Positions 28,743 to 37,014 of a DNA stretch of 64,000 nt are shown one piece after another. Under the pieces are notes generated by a model. It made no database searches, was not told the DNA's origin, and saw only the letters and a program-made list of their open reading frames with translations. This DNA is from Desulfovibrio fairfieldensis (GTDB taxonomy: Bacteria > Desulfobacterota > Desulfovibrionia > Desulfovibrionales > Desulfovibrionaceae): contig NZ_CP014229.1 of assembly GCF_001553605.1 (NCBI RefSeq), positions 3,128,501 through 3,192,500 of the forward strand, in the 5' to 3' direction. The position numbers and the translations under genes were made by a program. How positions within the stretch are numbered: position 1 is the stretch's first letter; every line of letters starts with the position of its first letter.

Positions 28743-29819
28743 ATGAACACTGAAAACTTTACGCTGACCCCTGATGATACGGCCTCTCCGGCCCGGACAC
28801 TCCCCGCCGCCCCGAACAGCACTCCGTCCGCGAATGCCGATCCTCGCGGAGCAACCTGCGCCGCGGCCTGTCCGCTGGCCCGGATTCCGGCTTCGGTCTG
28901 GAACGCCCTGTTGCGCCGCCCCTTCCGCAAGCGGCATCCCTTCATCTTCTGGCTCTCGCTCCTGGCCCTGGTTCTGATCGGCCTGGCCGTTTTCAGCCGG
29001 GACGAAAACGGCCAGGGCCTGCTCAGCGGCGGCGACCGCCTGGCCCTGGTCACGGTGCGCGGCCCGATTATGGACGTGGCCCCCACCCTGGCCTGGATCC
29101 GCAAAATCGAACGCAACCCCCAGGTCAAGGGCGTGTTGCTGCGCGTGGATTCCCCCGGCGGCGGGGCCGCCGCCTCGCAGGAAGTCTACGACGCGCTGGC
29201 CCGCCTGGCCCAAAAACGCCCGTTGGCGGTGAGCATGGGCTCCATGGCCGCGTCGGGCGGCCTGATGGTCAGCATGGCCGGAGGCCGGATTTTCGCCAAT
29301 CCCTCCACGGTCACCGGCTCCATCGGCGTGCGCATGGACATCCCGCAACTCCAGGGGCTGCTGGGCAAGATCGGCGTGGGGCAGGAAACCCTGGTCACCG
29401 CGCCTTACAAAAACGCCGGTTCCTATCTGCACCCGCTTTCACCCGAGGATCGGGCCTATTTTGAAGGCGTGCTCAAGGACATGCACGAGCAGTTCGTGGA
29501 CATTGTGGCCAAGGGGCGGGACATGCCGCGCGAGCGGGCCGGAGGGCTGGCCAGCGGCAAGATCTTTACCGGCCAGGAGGCCCTGAAGCTCGGTCTGGTG
29601 GATGAACTGGGCGGCCAGGACGCGGCCCTGCGCTGGCTGGCCGAACAGACCGGCGTGCCCGCCGAGCGCAAGCTGCTGACCAAACCCAAGGAAAGTTCCT
29701 GGCTCGCGGACAGCCTCAAATCCTGGTTCGGCCTGGACCTTTCGGCCCTTGCAACCATGGGCGGGCTTAACGCCGCGGGCAGCGACTGGCGGACGCCGGT
29801 CTTTCTGTACCAGTTCTGA
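28743..29819 (+). CDS. sppA: Signal peptide peptidase SppA, S49 family
   Basis: 358 residues, the short single-domain type. The N-terminal 65 residues are cytoplasmic and low-complexity, and a TM helix follows (FIFWLSLLALVLIGLAVF). The catalytic region has LLRVDSPGGGAAASQEVYDAL, the nucleophile Ser in MGSMAASGGLM, and a likely general-base Lys in TAPYKNAGSY. It degrades cleaved signal peptides at the inner membrane. No convincing Shine-Dalgarno is seen before the ATG, and a large hairpin sits close upstream. Confidence 0.92.
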   Translation: MNTENFTLTPDDTASPARTLPAAPNSTPSANADPRGATCAAACPLARIPASVWNALLRRPFRKRHPFIFWLSLLALVLIGLAVFSRDENGQGLLSGGDRLALVTVRGPIMDVAPTLAWIRKIERNPQVKGVLLRVDSPGGGAAASQEVYDALARLAQKRPLAVSMGSMAASGGLMVSMAGGRIFANPSTVTGSIGVRMDIPQLQGLLGKIGVGQETLVTAPYKNAGSYLHPLSPEDRAYFEGVLKDMHEQFVDIVAKGRDMPRERAGGLASGKIFTGQEALKLGLVDELGGQDAALRWLAEQTGVPAERKLLTKPKESSWLADSLKSWFGLDLSALATMGGLNAAGSDWRTPVFLYQF

Positions 29820-29848
29820 GAAGGCCTGGGGCTGCCGCCCCAAATCCC

Positions 29849-29872
29849 GCCGGGGGGATCATCCCCCCGGCT
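29849..29872. terminator. GC-rich hairpin after sppA
   Basis: gccgggggg / ccccccggc stem with an atcat loop, preceded by a smaller ggggctgccgcccc hairpin. It has no T-run. Confidence 0.45.
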
Positions 29873-30014
29873 CTCTCAAGGCCGGAAAAGGGCGGCGCGC
29901 TCGCGCCTTCCTGTGGCAAGGGTTTGTCTGCAAATCCTTGCAGAGCAGTTGATGCATGAAATGCATCCGCGCATCAAAAGTATTCACTTCCGCATTTCTC
30001 CCCCCGCATCCTGC

Positions 30015-30701
30015 TCACATTTCCTGCATGACCCAGGCCAATCGCCCGAGAATCCATTCCGTCCGGACTAAGCGTATCCTGCGATCCGGATACGCGGGGT
30101 CCTCGGCGCATAAGCGGAAATAATCCTCATCCCAAAGCAGTCGGCGCAGGACGATCTCCCCGTGGGGAAGCGTGATGGCGAACAGTCCGCCGCTCGCGGG
30201 GCAGTCGGCGTGCGTGTCAATGCCGACATACGCTCCCCGGCGCACTGTGGGCGCGGCCGCGTCGTTGTCCACTGCCAGAACGACTATGCCCTCTCTCGCG
30301 TATGCCCTGGGCAAGAGGATGCTGCCTGTCGGCCGGAGCGTGGCCCCGGCTGCCCCGTTTCCCGTGTCGTCGCCGCGCATGGCGTACATGGTGACAAGCG
30401 CAGGTTGCGACAAAGGCGAGCCCAACAAGCCGGGGGCCAGGGGCGTTCCGTCACCGTCGCCGGGGATGTACCCGGCCTCGGTGCGCAGATACACCGGGCC
30501 GATGCCGCTTTTCAGCCAGTCGGGGTTCACGCCCAGCTTTTCAAAGAGCGTCATATACCAGGCCCCCGGCACGGATTGCCGTCTTTTGGCGTCGGAAATG
30601 CTCGATTGCCTGATCTCAAGAATTTCAGCCAACGCGGTTTGCGTGCGGGTATGGGTTACGGCCTTAATCCGCTCTATCGTTTCTTTATAGATATGATCCA
30701 T
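30015..30701 (-). CDS. CI-like phage repressor with degenerate S24 domain
   Basis: 228 residues. The N-terminal domain (TALAEILEIRQSSISDAKR...WYMTLFEKLGVNPDWLKSG) matches the phage CI repressor family. The C-terminal half has the LexA-like S24 fold, but its catalytic site is altered. Where GDSMEPT is expected the sequence is NDAAAPTV (Ser to Ala), and the Lys position reads VLRRLL (Arg). It should dimerise and bind DNA but not self-cleave. It is divergent from a run of HTH genes, as in a prophage immunity region. Confidence 0.82.
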   Translation of the reverse strand: MDHIYKETIERIKAVTHTRTQTALAEILEIRQSSISDAKRRQSVPGAWYMTLFEKLGVNPDWLKSGIGPVYLRTEAGYIPGDGDGTPLAPGLLGSPLSQPALVTMYAMRGDDTGNGAAGATLRPTGSILLPRAYAREGIVVLAVDNDAAAPTVRRGAYVGIDTHADCPASGGLFAITLPHGEIVLRRLLWDEDYFRLCAEDPAYPDRRIRLVRTEWILGRLAWVMQEM

Positions 30702-30744
30702 TTCATACTCCCCGCCAATAGAATTCGCATGATCGCCCTTGTTT

Positions 30745-30764
30745 CAGAAAATATAATATTTCTG
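30745..30764. promoter_or_regulatory. Candidate operator in divergent region
   Basis: Inverted repeat cagaaa-N8-tttctg in the 127-base space between the CI-like gene and the first HTH gene. A related ccag...ctgg pair lies at 30803-30816. A binding site for one of the flanking repressors is plausible. Confidence 0.4.
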
Positions 30765-30773
30765 GGTTAATTC

Positions 30774-30828
30774 AAAGTATGATTTAGACCGTCTAGCTTG
30801 ATCCAGTATTTTCTGGCAATAATTTCTA
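30774..30828 (+). promoter_or_regulatory. Duplicated upstream element, copy 1
   Basis: aagtatg...accgtctagcttgat lies 55 bases before the first double-HTH ATG. The second double-HTH gene has aagtatg...accatctagtatgat at exactly the same distance, so promoter and gene were duplicated together. Confidence 0.5.
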
Positions 30829-31362
30829 ATGGGTAAAAAAGTATGTATTTTTGGCCAGTTATTTCGGGAAGTTCGGAGGAACAGCGGGCTTTCTCAATGG
30901 AATGTTTCAATTAAGGCCGGAATTCATCTCAGCAGTGTTCACCAAATCGAAGCAGGCCATCAGGAGCCGCGCATTCTTGGCGCGATGCGGCTTGTCGGCG
31001 CATGTGGCGGGGATTTGAGTTCTTTTTTTTCCGAATTAGCTGGAAGAATGAATTTGTATCCCCATCCTGAGCAAACAAATTCTTTTATGGAAGGATTGGA
31101 AGAAGGCAATGCTTCTTATTCTTCTGAATTATTTGAAATTACCGGATATGGAGACTTACTGCGATATTGTCGAACCCAAAAGGGACTGTCTCAAAAAACG
31201 ACAGCAAACAATATTGATTACGATTTAAGGAGCTTGCAACGCGTTGAGAAAGGAGAGCAAGAACCGAAGGTGACGACTGCGGTGAAGTTAGTTACCGCAA
31301 TCGAAATGCCGCCGGGGCAGTTCTTTGAGTGGTTAGGATTTTTTTTGTCTCCTATTGGGTAA
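30829..31362 (+). CDS. Double-HTH XRE-type regulator, copy 1
   Basis: 177 residues made of two XRE domains in one chain. Domain 1 (residues about 8-70) is FGQLFREVRRNSGLSQWNV...HQIEAGHQEP. Domain 2 (about 105-170) is YGDLLRYCRTQKGLSQKTT...QRVEKGEQEP. Each half ends in a hydrophobic FF segment. There is no ligand domain. It is clearly paralogous to the next gene. Codon use is AT-richer than the surrounding chromosome, suggesting acquisition. Confidence 0.8.
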   Translation: MGKKVCIFGQLFREVRRNSGLSQWNVSIKAGIHLSSVHQIEAGHQEPRILGAMRLVGACGGDLSSFFSELAGRMNLYPHPEQTNSFMEGLEEGNASYSSELFEITGYGDLLRYCRTQKGLSQKTTANNIDYDLRSLQRVEKGEQEPKVTTAVKLVTAIEMPPGQFFEWLGFFLSPIG

Positions 31363-31367
31363 ATATC

Positions 31368-31422
31368 AAGTATGTTTTCAACCATCTAGTATGATTCCGG
31401 GCTTTGAGGCATTTGCTATGAC
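31368..31422 (+). promoter_or_regulatory. Duplicated upstream element, copy 2
   Basis: aagtatg...accatctagtatgat at the same 55-base distance from its ATG as copy 1 at 30774-30828. Confidence 0.5.
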
Positions 31423-31974
31423 ATGGGCAAGGAATTATGCATATTCGGCAGCCTGTTTCAGGCGGTTCGTTCTCAAACTACGCTGTCACAGTGGGAGATT
31501 TCCGTCAGGGCGGGAACACATCTGAGCAATGTGAATCAAGTAGAAGCCGGAAATCAGGAACCTAATGTTATTATTGCCGTAAAAATGCTTCTTGCCGCAA
31601 ATGCCGACATACAATCTTTCTTTACTTCTCTATCCCCCCATTTATTCCAATCTATTGAATCTTCAAAGCTCCCCGTCTTATCTCAAAATGAATTTAAAAA
31701 AAAATTGAATTCAGCTCTACTCCCATCAGATGAAACTAAAATTTTTGGAATACTTTTATCTGAATGCAGAGCTGCAACAAATTTATCGCAGAATTGCGTT
31801 TCTTCTATAGCAAAATACGACCATAGAAGTCTACAAAGAGTAGAAAAAGGCATACAAATTCCCGGTGTTATTAATGCAGCAAAGCTTGTTGCTGCTACCG
31901 GTATTGAGATTGGAATATTTTTTGATCTTTTCAGCAAAAAGTTGCAAGCAATAAACTCAACGCACTATAAATAA
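31423..31974 (+). CDS. Double-HTH XRE-type regulator, copy 2
   Basis: 183 residues, a tandem paralogue of the previous gene. It has the same two-HTH layout: LSQWEISVRAGTHLSNVNQVEAGNQEP, then LSQNCVSSIAKYDHRSLQRVEKG. Recognition helices are conserved better than the spacer, so both may bind similar sites. It is strongly AT-rich. Function unknown beyond DNA binding. Confidence 0.8.
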   Translation: MGKELCIFGSLFQAVRSQTTLSQWEISVRAGTHLSNVNQVEAGNQEPNVIIAVKMLLAANADIQSFFTSLSPHLFQSIESSKLPVLSQNEFKKKLNSALLPSDETKIFGILLSECRAATNLSQNCVSSIAKYDHRSLQRVEKGIQIPGVINAAKLVAATGIEIGIFFDLFSKKLQAINSTHYK

Positions 31975-32082
31975 ATATTTTATATAGAAATATAATTATC
32001 AAATTATATACATAGAGTAACAATTAAAAATATTTACCAAAACTCTCTGAACGTCAGCTAATCATGAAAAACGGAGTAGTTC

Positions 32083-32583
32083 ATGATCAGCAGCAACGTA
32101 AAACGACTCATGGCGGCCAAAGGGTTGACCAACCAGACCCTTGCGGCGAGGGCTCGCATTTCCGCCGATACAGTCGCGCGCACTAAAAGTGAAAGAATTA
32201 GAGAGTGCAGCCTGGATACATTGATTTCCATTGCGCAGGCCCTTGGAGTTCAAACAAAAGATCTCTACTGTGAATCTTTGGAGATACAAGCAGGTTCAGA
32301 GCGAGGGGCTGAGCCCTCTCTTTTGGCCATAGAATTAGGAATCCTCATTAAAAAGAAAAGGTTATCAATTCCAAAAGTTACGCAGAAGAAGCTGGCTCTC
32401 CAATCCGACCTTGAACAGGCATACCTTTCAAAAATTGAAAGAGGATTATTGCAGCCTTCATTGGACGAACTTATACGCTTGGCCCAACGCATTAATACGA
32501 CGGCGTCTCATCTCCTGAAACAGGTCGAAGCAGCAGAGAGTCAGAAACACGTATCTCATGCTTCAAAAAATAAATTTCTGTAG
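32083..32583 (+). CDS. Two-domain Cro/XRE-type regulator
   Basis: 166 residues. Domain 1 (MISSNVKRLMAAKGLTNQTLAAR...LDTLISIAQALGVQTKDLY) is the same short Cro-like module that makes up the next two genes. Domain 2 (LGILIKKKRLSIPKVTQKK...YLSKIERGLLQPSLDELI) is a separate XRE domain. The ATG follows a cggagtagttc sequence. No effector domain is present. Confidence 0.78.
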   Translation: MISSNVKRLMAAKGLTNQTLAARARISADTVARTKSERIRECSLDTLISIAQALGVQTKDLYCESLEIQAGSERGAEPSLLAIELGILIKKKRLSIPKVTQKKLALQSDLEQAYLSKIERGLLQPSLDELIRLAQRINTTASHLLKQVEAAESQKHVSHASKNKFL

Positions 32584-32683
32584 TATGTTGATCGACTATG
32601 TCAAATCCATATTTATATACTATAGCATCACTGACTTCATTTTATTGATTCGATTTTAGTGCACCTTCAAAAGGAGCGCACTA

Positions 32684-32881
32684 ATGATAAAAAGCAATCT
32701 TGCAATCCTTATGAAGGAAAAGAAAATCACATACCGGCGACTTGAAGAGCTTTCAGGTATTGCGGGAGAGACAATCAACAGGGCTCGAGGAGCATTAATC
32801 TACGAATGCAAGTTATCGACCCTTGATGCCTTGGCCAGGGCTCTACAGGTAAAAATTAAAGATTTGTTTGATGAAGTGTGA
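32684..32881 (+). CDS. Short Cro-like HTH protein
   Basis: 65 residues: MIKSNLAILMKEKKITYRR, LEELSGIAGETINRAR and LDALARALQVKIKDLFDEV. A single helix-turn-helix of the HTH_26/Cro type. aaggagcgca precedes the ATG. It is very similar to the N-terminal domain at 32083 and to the gene at 33177, so this module was copied three times within 1.4 kb. Confidence 0.78.
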   Translation: MIKSNLAILMKEKKITYRRLEELSGIAGETINRARGALIYECKLSTLDALARALQVKIKDLFDEV

Positions 32882-32912
32882 AGTTCAGACCACAAAAAGC
32901 CCACATGGAGAT

Positions 32913-33176
32913 ATGGAACCAAAAGCCGATAATTTTTTTGGAAAGGCATTGCTTCAAATACGTCTCCGACTAGGGGCTGTTTCTAAATTAGGATTTTCGT
33001 TCTCTGCCAAGAAAGACGAACCTTGGGCGGCGGGAGTATATTCAAACATATTCGACCTTCGCACGGGGCGAGCCCGGCACCGGCAGAGGGCGAAAGGACA
33101 AGTTAGAAACAGCTCCCAGAGTTCCCAATACCAGCTGGCAAAGTTATCCGGTATTTCAGAGCAGGACGTACCCCCG
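32913..33176 (+). pseudogene. HTH gene fragment split by a MITE
   Basis: MEPKADNFFGKALLQIRLRLG before the element and SQYQLAKLSGISEQDV after it join into the first half of a normal XRE helix-turn-helix. The frame stays open through the insert and into the downstream HTH gene, so a 181-residue fused product starting at 32913 is possible. The second half of this HTH domain (recognition helix onward) is missing. Confidence 0.55.
32973..33116. mobile_element. MITE-like insertion of about 144 bp
   Basis: Terminal inverted repeats of 14 bases with one mismatch: ggggctgtttctaa on the left and ttagaaacagctcc on the right. It is GC-richer than the surrounding HTH cluster and has no transposase. No clear target duplication is visible, and it is unrelated to the 147-bp MITE. 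Confidence 0.65.
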
Positions 33177-33458
33177 ATGATCGAAAGTAATGTCAAAAAT
33201 ATTATGGAAAATATGCATATTACATATGCCGAACTGGAATCGATGACAGGACTTTCGAGCCAGACCATTACCCGCGCCAGGAGCCGCAGAATCCGGGAAA
33301 TGAGCTTGGAAACACTGGAAACTATTGCTCATGCGCTTGGAGTGACGGTTAAAGACCTGTTTGATGAACGTATTGTTTCCCATAAAAAGCAGACAGAGCA
33401 AGCCATCTCTCAGCGCCCTTCTCCGCAAAACGAAGATCAGGGGCCTCCTGTGAAATAA
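33177..33458 (+). CDS. Short Cro-like HTH protein with basic tail
   Basis: 93 residues: MIESNVKNIMENMHITYAE, LESMTGLSSQTITRARSRRI and LETIAHALGVTVKDLFDER, then a Lys/Gln/Pro-rich tail. It is a paralogue of the gene at 32684. The ATG at 33177 gives the same start as the paralogues, but no clear Shine-Dalgarno precedes it, so it may instead be translated as the tail of the interrupted upstream frame. Confidence 0.68.
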   Translation: MIESNVKNIMENMHITYAELESMTGLSSQTITRARSRRIREMSLETLETIAHALGVTVKDLFDERIVSHKKQTEQAISQRPSPQNEDQGPPVK

Positions 33459-33552
33459 AAGCAGGCCGACGAGCTTCCTCTCCGGCCCGGCTGATTCTCC
33501 CACCTCTTCCGTGTCCGCACGACATCAACATAACAGCTATGTTCTACCTACA

Positions 33553-33776
33553 ATGAGCAATAATTTCCCCCATGTCCTTTTGGAAAAATCCTCGTCCGTG
33601 CTCACGAGAAACGCGGTATCACGCAATATCGTCTTGCACAGTTGGCGGGGCGCTCCGTTCAGCAGATCAGCCGGATTGAGTGCGGCGAAAGAGAACCCAA
33701 ACTTTCAACAATTATTATGCTCGCCCGCGCACTGAATATGGGGCCGGGGATTTTGGTGAACGAGGCGCAAAGGTGA
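33553..33776 (+). pseudogene. Frameshifted XRE regulator
   Basis: Reading from ATG 33553 gives MSNNFPHV. A one-base frame change near 33575-33580 then continues as FGKILVRAHEKRGITQYRL, AQLAGRSVQQISRIECGERE and LARALNMGPGILVNEAQR, a complete HTH domain ending at 33776. The HTH frame has no start codon of its own. It resembles the MITE-split gene (FGKALLQIRLRL / SQYQLAKLSG). A sequencing error is the alternative explanation. Confidence 0.6.
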
Positions 33777-34075
33777 TGTGTGCCCCACAAGAGCCGTTAT
33801 TGCCCGGCAGTGCCACGGCTCGGCTCATGCGTGAGGATTGGTTCAGAATCCTGATCCCAAGTTCGCCGACGTTGTGCCTTGACCGTCCCCGGCCAGCGCA
33901 AGGATTTTTCGCCTGCTGCGGAATGAGACGGGACTATGCCCGGCTGATTTATGTGATAACGCGTGAAAGCCGCCCACAAATCCAATGAAACCGGCAAAAC
34001 AGATATCCCGTTCCGGTAATGGCAGACTCAAGAACGCCTGCCATGATGAAAAACAGCGAGCGGATCCGGCACAGA
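33777..34075. other. Intergenic stretch without recognised genes
   Basis: About 300 bases between the broken HTH gene and the rpsA terminator. Only short unconvincing frames are present on both strands. Base composition returns to GC-rich here, marking the right edge of the regulator block. Confidence 0.5.
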
Positions 34076-34107
34076 AAAAGGGCGCCCTTGCGGACGCCCT
34101 TTTTGTA
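34076..34107 (-). terminator. rpsA terminator
   Basis: On the minus strand, aaaagggcg / cgcccttttt stem with T-run, 18 bases beyond the rpsA stop. Confidence 0.85.
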
Positions 34108-34124
34108 TCGCTGAAACAGCCAGC

Positions 34125-35843
34125 CTAGCTGTTTTCGCTGTTTTCGCTTTCCTCGAACTTCTGCTTGAGCAGGTCGCCCAAGCTCTGCCCGGCTTCCTGC
34201 GGGCCGGAATGGAATTCCTTGGGTTTGCGGCGCTCCTCTTCATCCTTGATCTGCTTGATGGAGAGGCCCAGACGGCGCTCCTCGGCGCTGACATGGATGA
34301 CCTTGGCCTGGATTTCCTGGCCTTCCTTGTAGATTTCCGCCGGGGTCTTGACTTTCTTGCCGGACAGTTCGGAGACATGCACCAAACCTTCGATGCCCTC
34401 TTCAACTTCCACAAAGAGGCCGAAGTCGGTGATGTTGGTCACCACGCCCTTGATGGTGCAGCCCACGGGATAGGTATCCGGCACATGGCCCCAGGGATCG
34501 TCCACCAGCTGCTTGACGCCCAAGGTGAACTTCTCGTTCTCCTGGTCCACGGTGAGCACCTTGGCCTGCACGGTGTCGCCCACCTTGTACAGCTCGTTGG
34601 GATGGCGCACCTTCTTGGTCCAGGAAATGTCGGACACGTGGATAAGGCCGTCGATGCCGTCCTCAATGCCGATGAACATGCCGAATTCGGTAATGTTCTT
34701 GATGACGCCCTCAAGGACGGTACCTTCAGGATATCTCTCGGCCACCAGTTCCCAGGGATTGGGACGGACCTGCTTCATACCCAGGCTGATGCGCTTCTTT
34801 TCGCCGTCCACGCCCAAGATGACCACTTCCACTTCGTCGCCGGTGTGGACCATCTGGGAGGGATGACGCAGCTTGCGCGTCCAGGACATTTCGGAGATGT
34901 GCACCAAGCCTTCCACGCCGGGCTCCAGCTCCACAAACGCGCCGTAGTCCACCAGGTTGGTGACCTTGCCGGTGCACTTGGCGCCTTCGGGGAAGCGGGC
35001 GGAGATATCCTGCCAGGGATCGGGCACGAGCTGCTTGAGGCCCAAGGAAACCTTGTTGTTCTCACGGTCGAAGGAAAGCACCTTGAGGGTCAGCTCCTGG
35101 CCCATGGTGATCATTTCCTTGGGATGGCGGATGCGCTTCCAGCTCATGTCCGTGATGTGCAGCAGGCCGTCCAGGCCGCCCAGGTCCACAAACACGCCGT
35201 ACTCGGTGATGTTCTTGGCCTTGCCCTGGACGATCTGGCCTTCCTCCAGGGTGCGCAGCAGATCCTGACGCTTGGAATCGCGCTCCTCTTCCAGCAGCAC
35301 GCGGCGGGAAACAATGACGTTGCTGCGGCGGCGGTTGATCTTGAGCACGCGGAATTCAAATTCCTGGTTGACCAGAGCGTCCATATCCGGCACGGGACGC
35401 AGATCCACATGCGAACCGGGCAAAAACGCCTCCACCCCGCCGATGTCCACCGTGTAGCCGCCCTTGATGCGACGCACGATATGGCCCTTGATGACCCTGT
35501 TATTTTCCTGCACGTCCTCGAGCTGGTCGAAGACCTGCATGCGTTTGGCCTTTTCAAAGGAAAGGGTGATGGTGCCGTCCATTTCGTTCTTGCGCACCAC
35601 ATAAACGTCCACCCTGTCGCCCACGCTGACGGCCATGTTGCCCGCGGCGTCACGGAATTCAGCCGCGGGGATCTGCCCCTCGGACTTGAAATTCACGTCC
35701 ACCAGCACATTGTCGTCATCCACACGGACGATCTCGCCTTTGGTAATGGAGCCTTCTTCAAGGTCGCCGAAATCGGGATTGAGATAGTTTTCGAGGGCGC
35801 TTTCGAAATTAATTTCGTCGTGCCCGGTTTCCTTGTCTGCCAT
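34125..35843 (-). CDS. rpsA: 30S ribosomal protein S1
   Basis: 572 residues with six S1 RNA-binding repeats. Domains 1-2 are divergent (ribosome/S2 binding). Domains 3-6 are regular (ITEYGVFVDLGGLDGLLHI, LVDYGAFVELEPGVEGLVHI, ITEFGMFIGIEDGIDGLIHV, ITDFGLFVEVEEGIEGLVHV). It recruits mRNA to the 30S subunit. The ATG at 35843 gives MADKETGHDE. An upstream in-frame ATG at 35903 would add an atypical leader. Confidence 0.97.
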   Translation of the reverse strand: MADKETGHDEINFESALENYLNPDFGDLEEGSITKGEIVRVDDDNVLVDVNFKSEGQIPAAEFRDAAGNMAVSVGDRVDVYVVRKNEMDGTITLSFEKAKRMQVFDQLEDVQENNRVIKGHIVRRIKGGYTVDIGGVEAFLPGSHVDLRPVPDMDALVNQEFEFRVLKINRRRSNVIVSRRVLLEEERDSKRQDLLRTLEEGQIVQGKAKNITEYGVFVDLGGLDGLLHITDMSWKRIRHPKEMITMGQELTLKVLSFDRENNKVSLGLKQLVPDPWQDISARFPEGAKCTGKVTNLVDYGAFVELEPGVEGLVHISEMSWTRKLRHPSQMVHTGDEVEVVILGVDGEKKRISLGMKQVRPNPWELVAERYPEGTVLEGVIKNITEFGMFIGIEDGIDGLIHVSDISWTKKVRHPNELYKVGDTVQAKVLTVDQENEKFTLGVKQLVDDPWGHVPDTYPVGCTIKGVVTNITDFGLFVEVEEGIEGLVHVSELSGKKVKTPAEIYKEGQEIQAKVIHVSAEERRLGLSIKQIKDEEERRKPKEFHSGPQEAGQSLGDLLKQKFEESENSENS

Positions 35844-35939
35844 CTGCCATGCCTCCAAATAATTTCCCCTCGCTGAGAGAGTGGGAAAAATTATCAGAGG
35901 CAAAGGAAAAGCACAAGAGAAATTGTCCGGCGCAAGGTT

Positions 35940-36578
35940 TTACGGCCAAGGAGAGAGACGGAAAAATGCGAAGCAGGGTCGGGTTTGCCAGGCCGCGAGC
36001 CAGAGCAGGCCCGGCTCAGGCAGCGCCAGACCGGCTGGCGGCGTGGCCGCCAGCGGAAGCAGGACTTGTCCCGCGTCGGCGGGCCGGGCGGCCAGCCCCC
36101 GGCACAGCAGATGCCCGGCCAACTCCTCGGCAATGCTGTTGAAGCAACGCAGCTCGATCCAGACCGGTTCCTCAAGTTGAGCTATGGGCGCGGGAGGCGC
36201 GTCTTCCCGGCGCTGGGTAATGGCGGCGCGCATGGCCGCGTACCGGCCGCCCCGGCGCAGGGCTGCCCCGGCCACGCCGGGCATGGCCGCCGAAAGGGCC
36301 AGCCGGTCGCCGGAGGCCAGGGGCACGGCAAAATCATCCGCAGCCAGACCGTTACGCAAAATGGTCTGGATGCGGCTTTCCACATATGCTTCTTCCAGCC
36401 CCAACCCCAAGGTCAGAAAACGCCCCAGGCTCACGGCATCCCCGCCTCGCGCGGGCAGCAGCACGCCCCGGCGCAGCAGGGCCGCGGCCGCGGCCGAAAC
36501 TTCGGCGCTGAGCCCGGCGGGGTTTTCAGGCCGCTTGCCGGTGCCGCAACAAGCATCCATCTCAAGGGAGGTATCCAT
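35940..36578 (-). CDS. Conserved hypothetical protein
   Basis: 212 residues starting MDTSLEMDACCGTGKRP. It is Ala/Leu-rich. It contains LGRFLTLGLGLEEAYVESRIQTILRNG, GDRLALSAAMPGVAGAALRRGG and RCFNSIAEELAGHLLCRG, but no domain I recognise. No signal peptide or TM. An in-frame ATG at 36713 is possible but adds a basic leader with poor coding character. Downstream lies rpsA on the same strand. Confidence 0.6.
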   Translation of the reverse strand: MDTSLEMDACCGTGKRPENPAGLSAEVSAAAAALLRRGVLLPARGGDAVSLGRFLTLGLGLEEAYVESRIQTILRNGLAADDFAVPLASGDRLALSAAMPGVAGAALRRGGRYAAMRAAITQRREDAPPAPIAQLEEPVWIELRCFNSIAEELAGHLLCRGLAARPADAGQVLLPLAATPPAGLALPEPGLLWLAAWQTRPCFAFFRLSPWP

Positions 36579-36739
36579 ATTCGGAAGTATAGCCTGAAAC
36601 GCGCGCCGGGCCAAGGCCCGGCGCGCGCCTGGAAACAGCTCCTGGTGCCTGATCGCAAAAAATGTGCTTTTTCGCTGAGTCACGGCGGCTATCTCATTTT
36701 TCAGCTTCGACACTTGTCTTGACTTTTGCGCCTCCCTAT

Positions 36740-36870
36740 TGTCCTCTGCCCGCTGTAGCGGGGAATTCCGTGCAAATCGGAAACAGTCGCGCTGCGGTAA
36801 GAGGGTACAGAGCTTCTTCGCCTTGCCGGAAACATCCCGGCGGGGCGCGACAGCCAGCCGTCACAGGTGA
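36740..36870 (+). promoter_or_regulatory. Cobalamin riboswitch
   Basis: The core ggggaattccgtgcaaatc, followed by ggaaacagtcgcgctgcggtaa, matches the conserved cobalamin-riboswitch core. A degenerate B12 box (agccagccgtcacagg) comes near the 3' end. It precedes the cobalt chelatase gene, so vitamin B12 should repress cbiK. Confidence 0.82.
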
Positions 36871-37014
36871 AGGCGAAGCCGAGGCGCGGGGCCGTTGTCC
36901 TGATTATGATCAGAAACGCGGACCTCCACATCCCTTAAGTCCGAACACCCGCTGGCCGGGGCGCTTTGCGCCGCCGCCGTATCCACCTTTCAACGCACGA
37001 TTGAGGAGGTTGCC

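Noticed and set aside
30829..33776. CRISPR array or prophage in the AT-rich regulator block
   Set aside because: No regular repeat-spacer pattern, integrase, terminase or structural genes are present.
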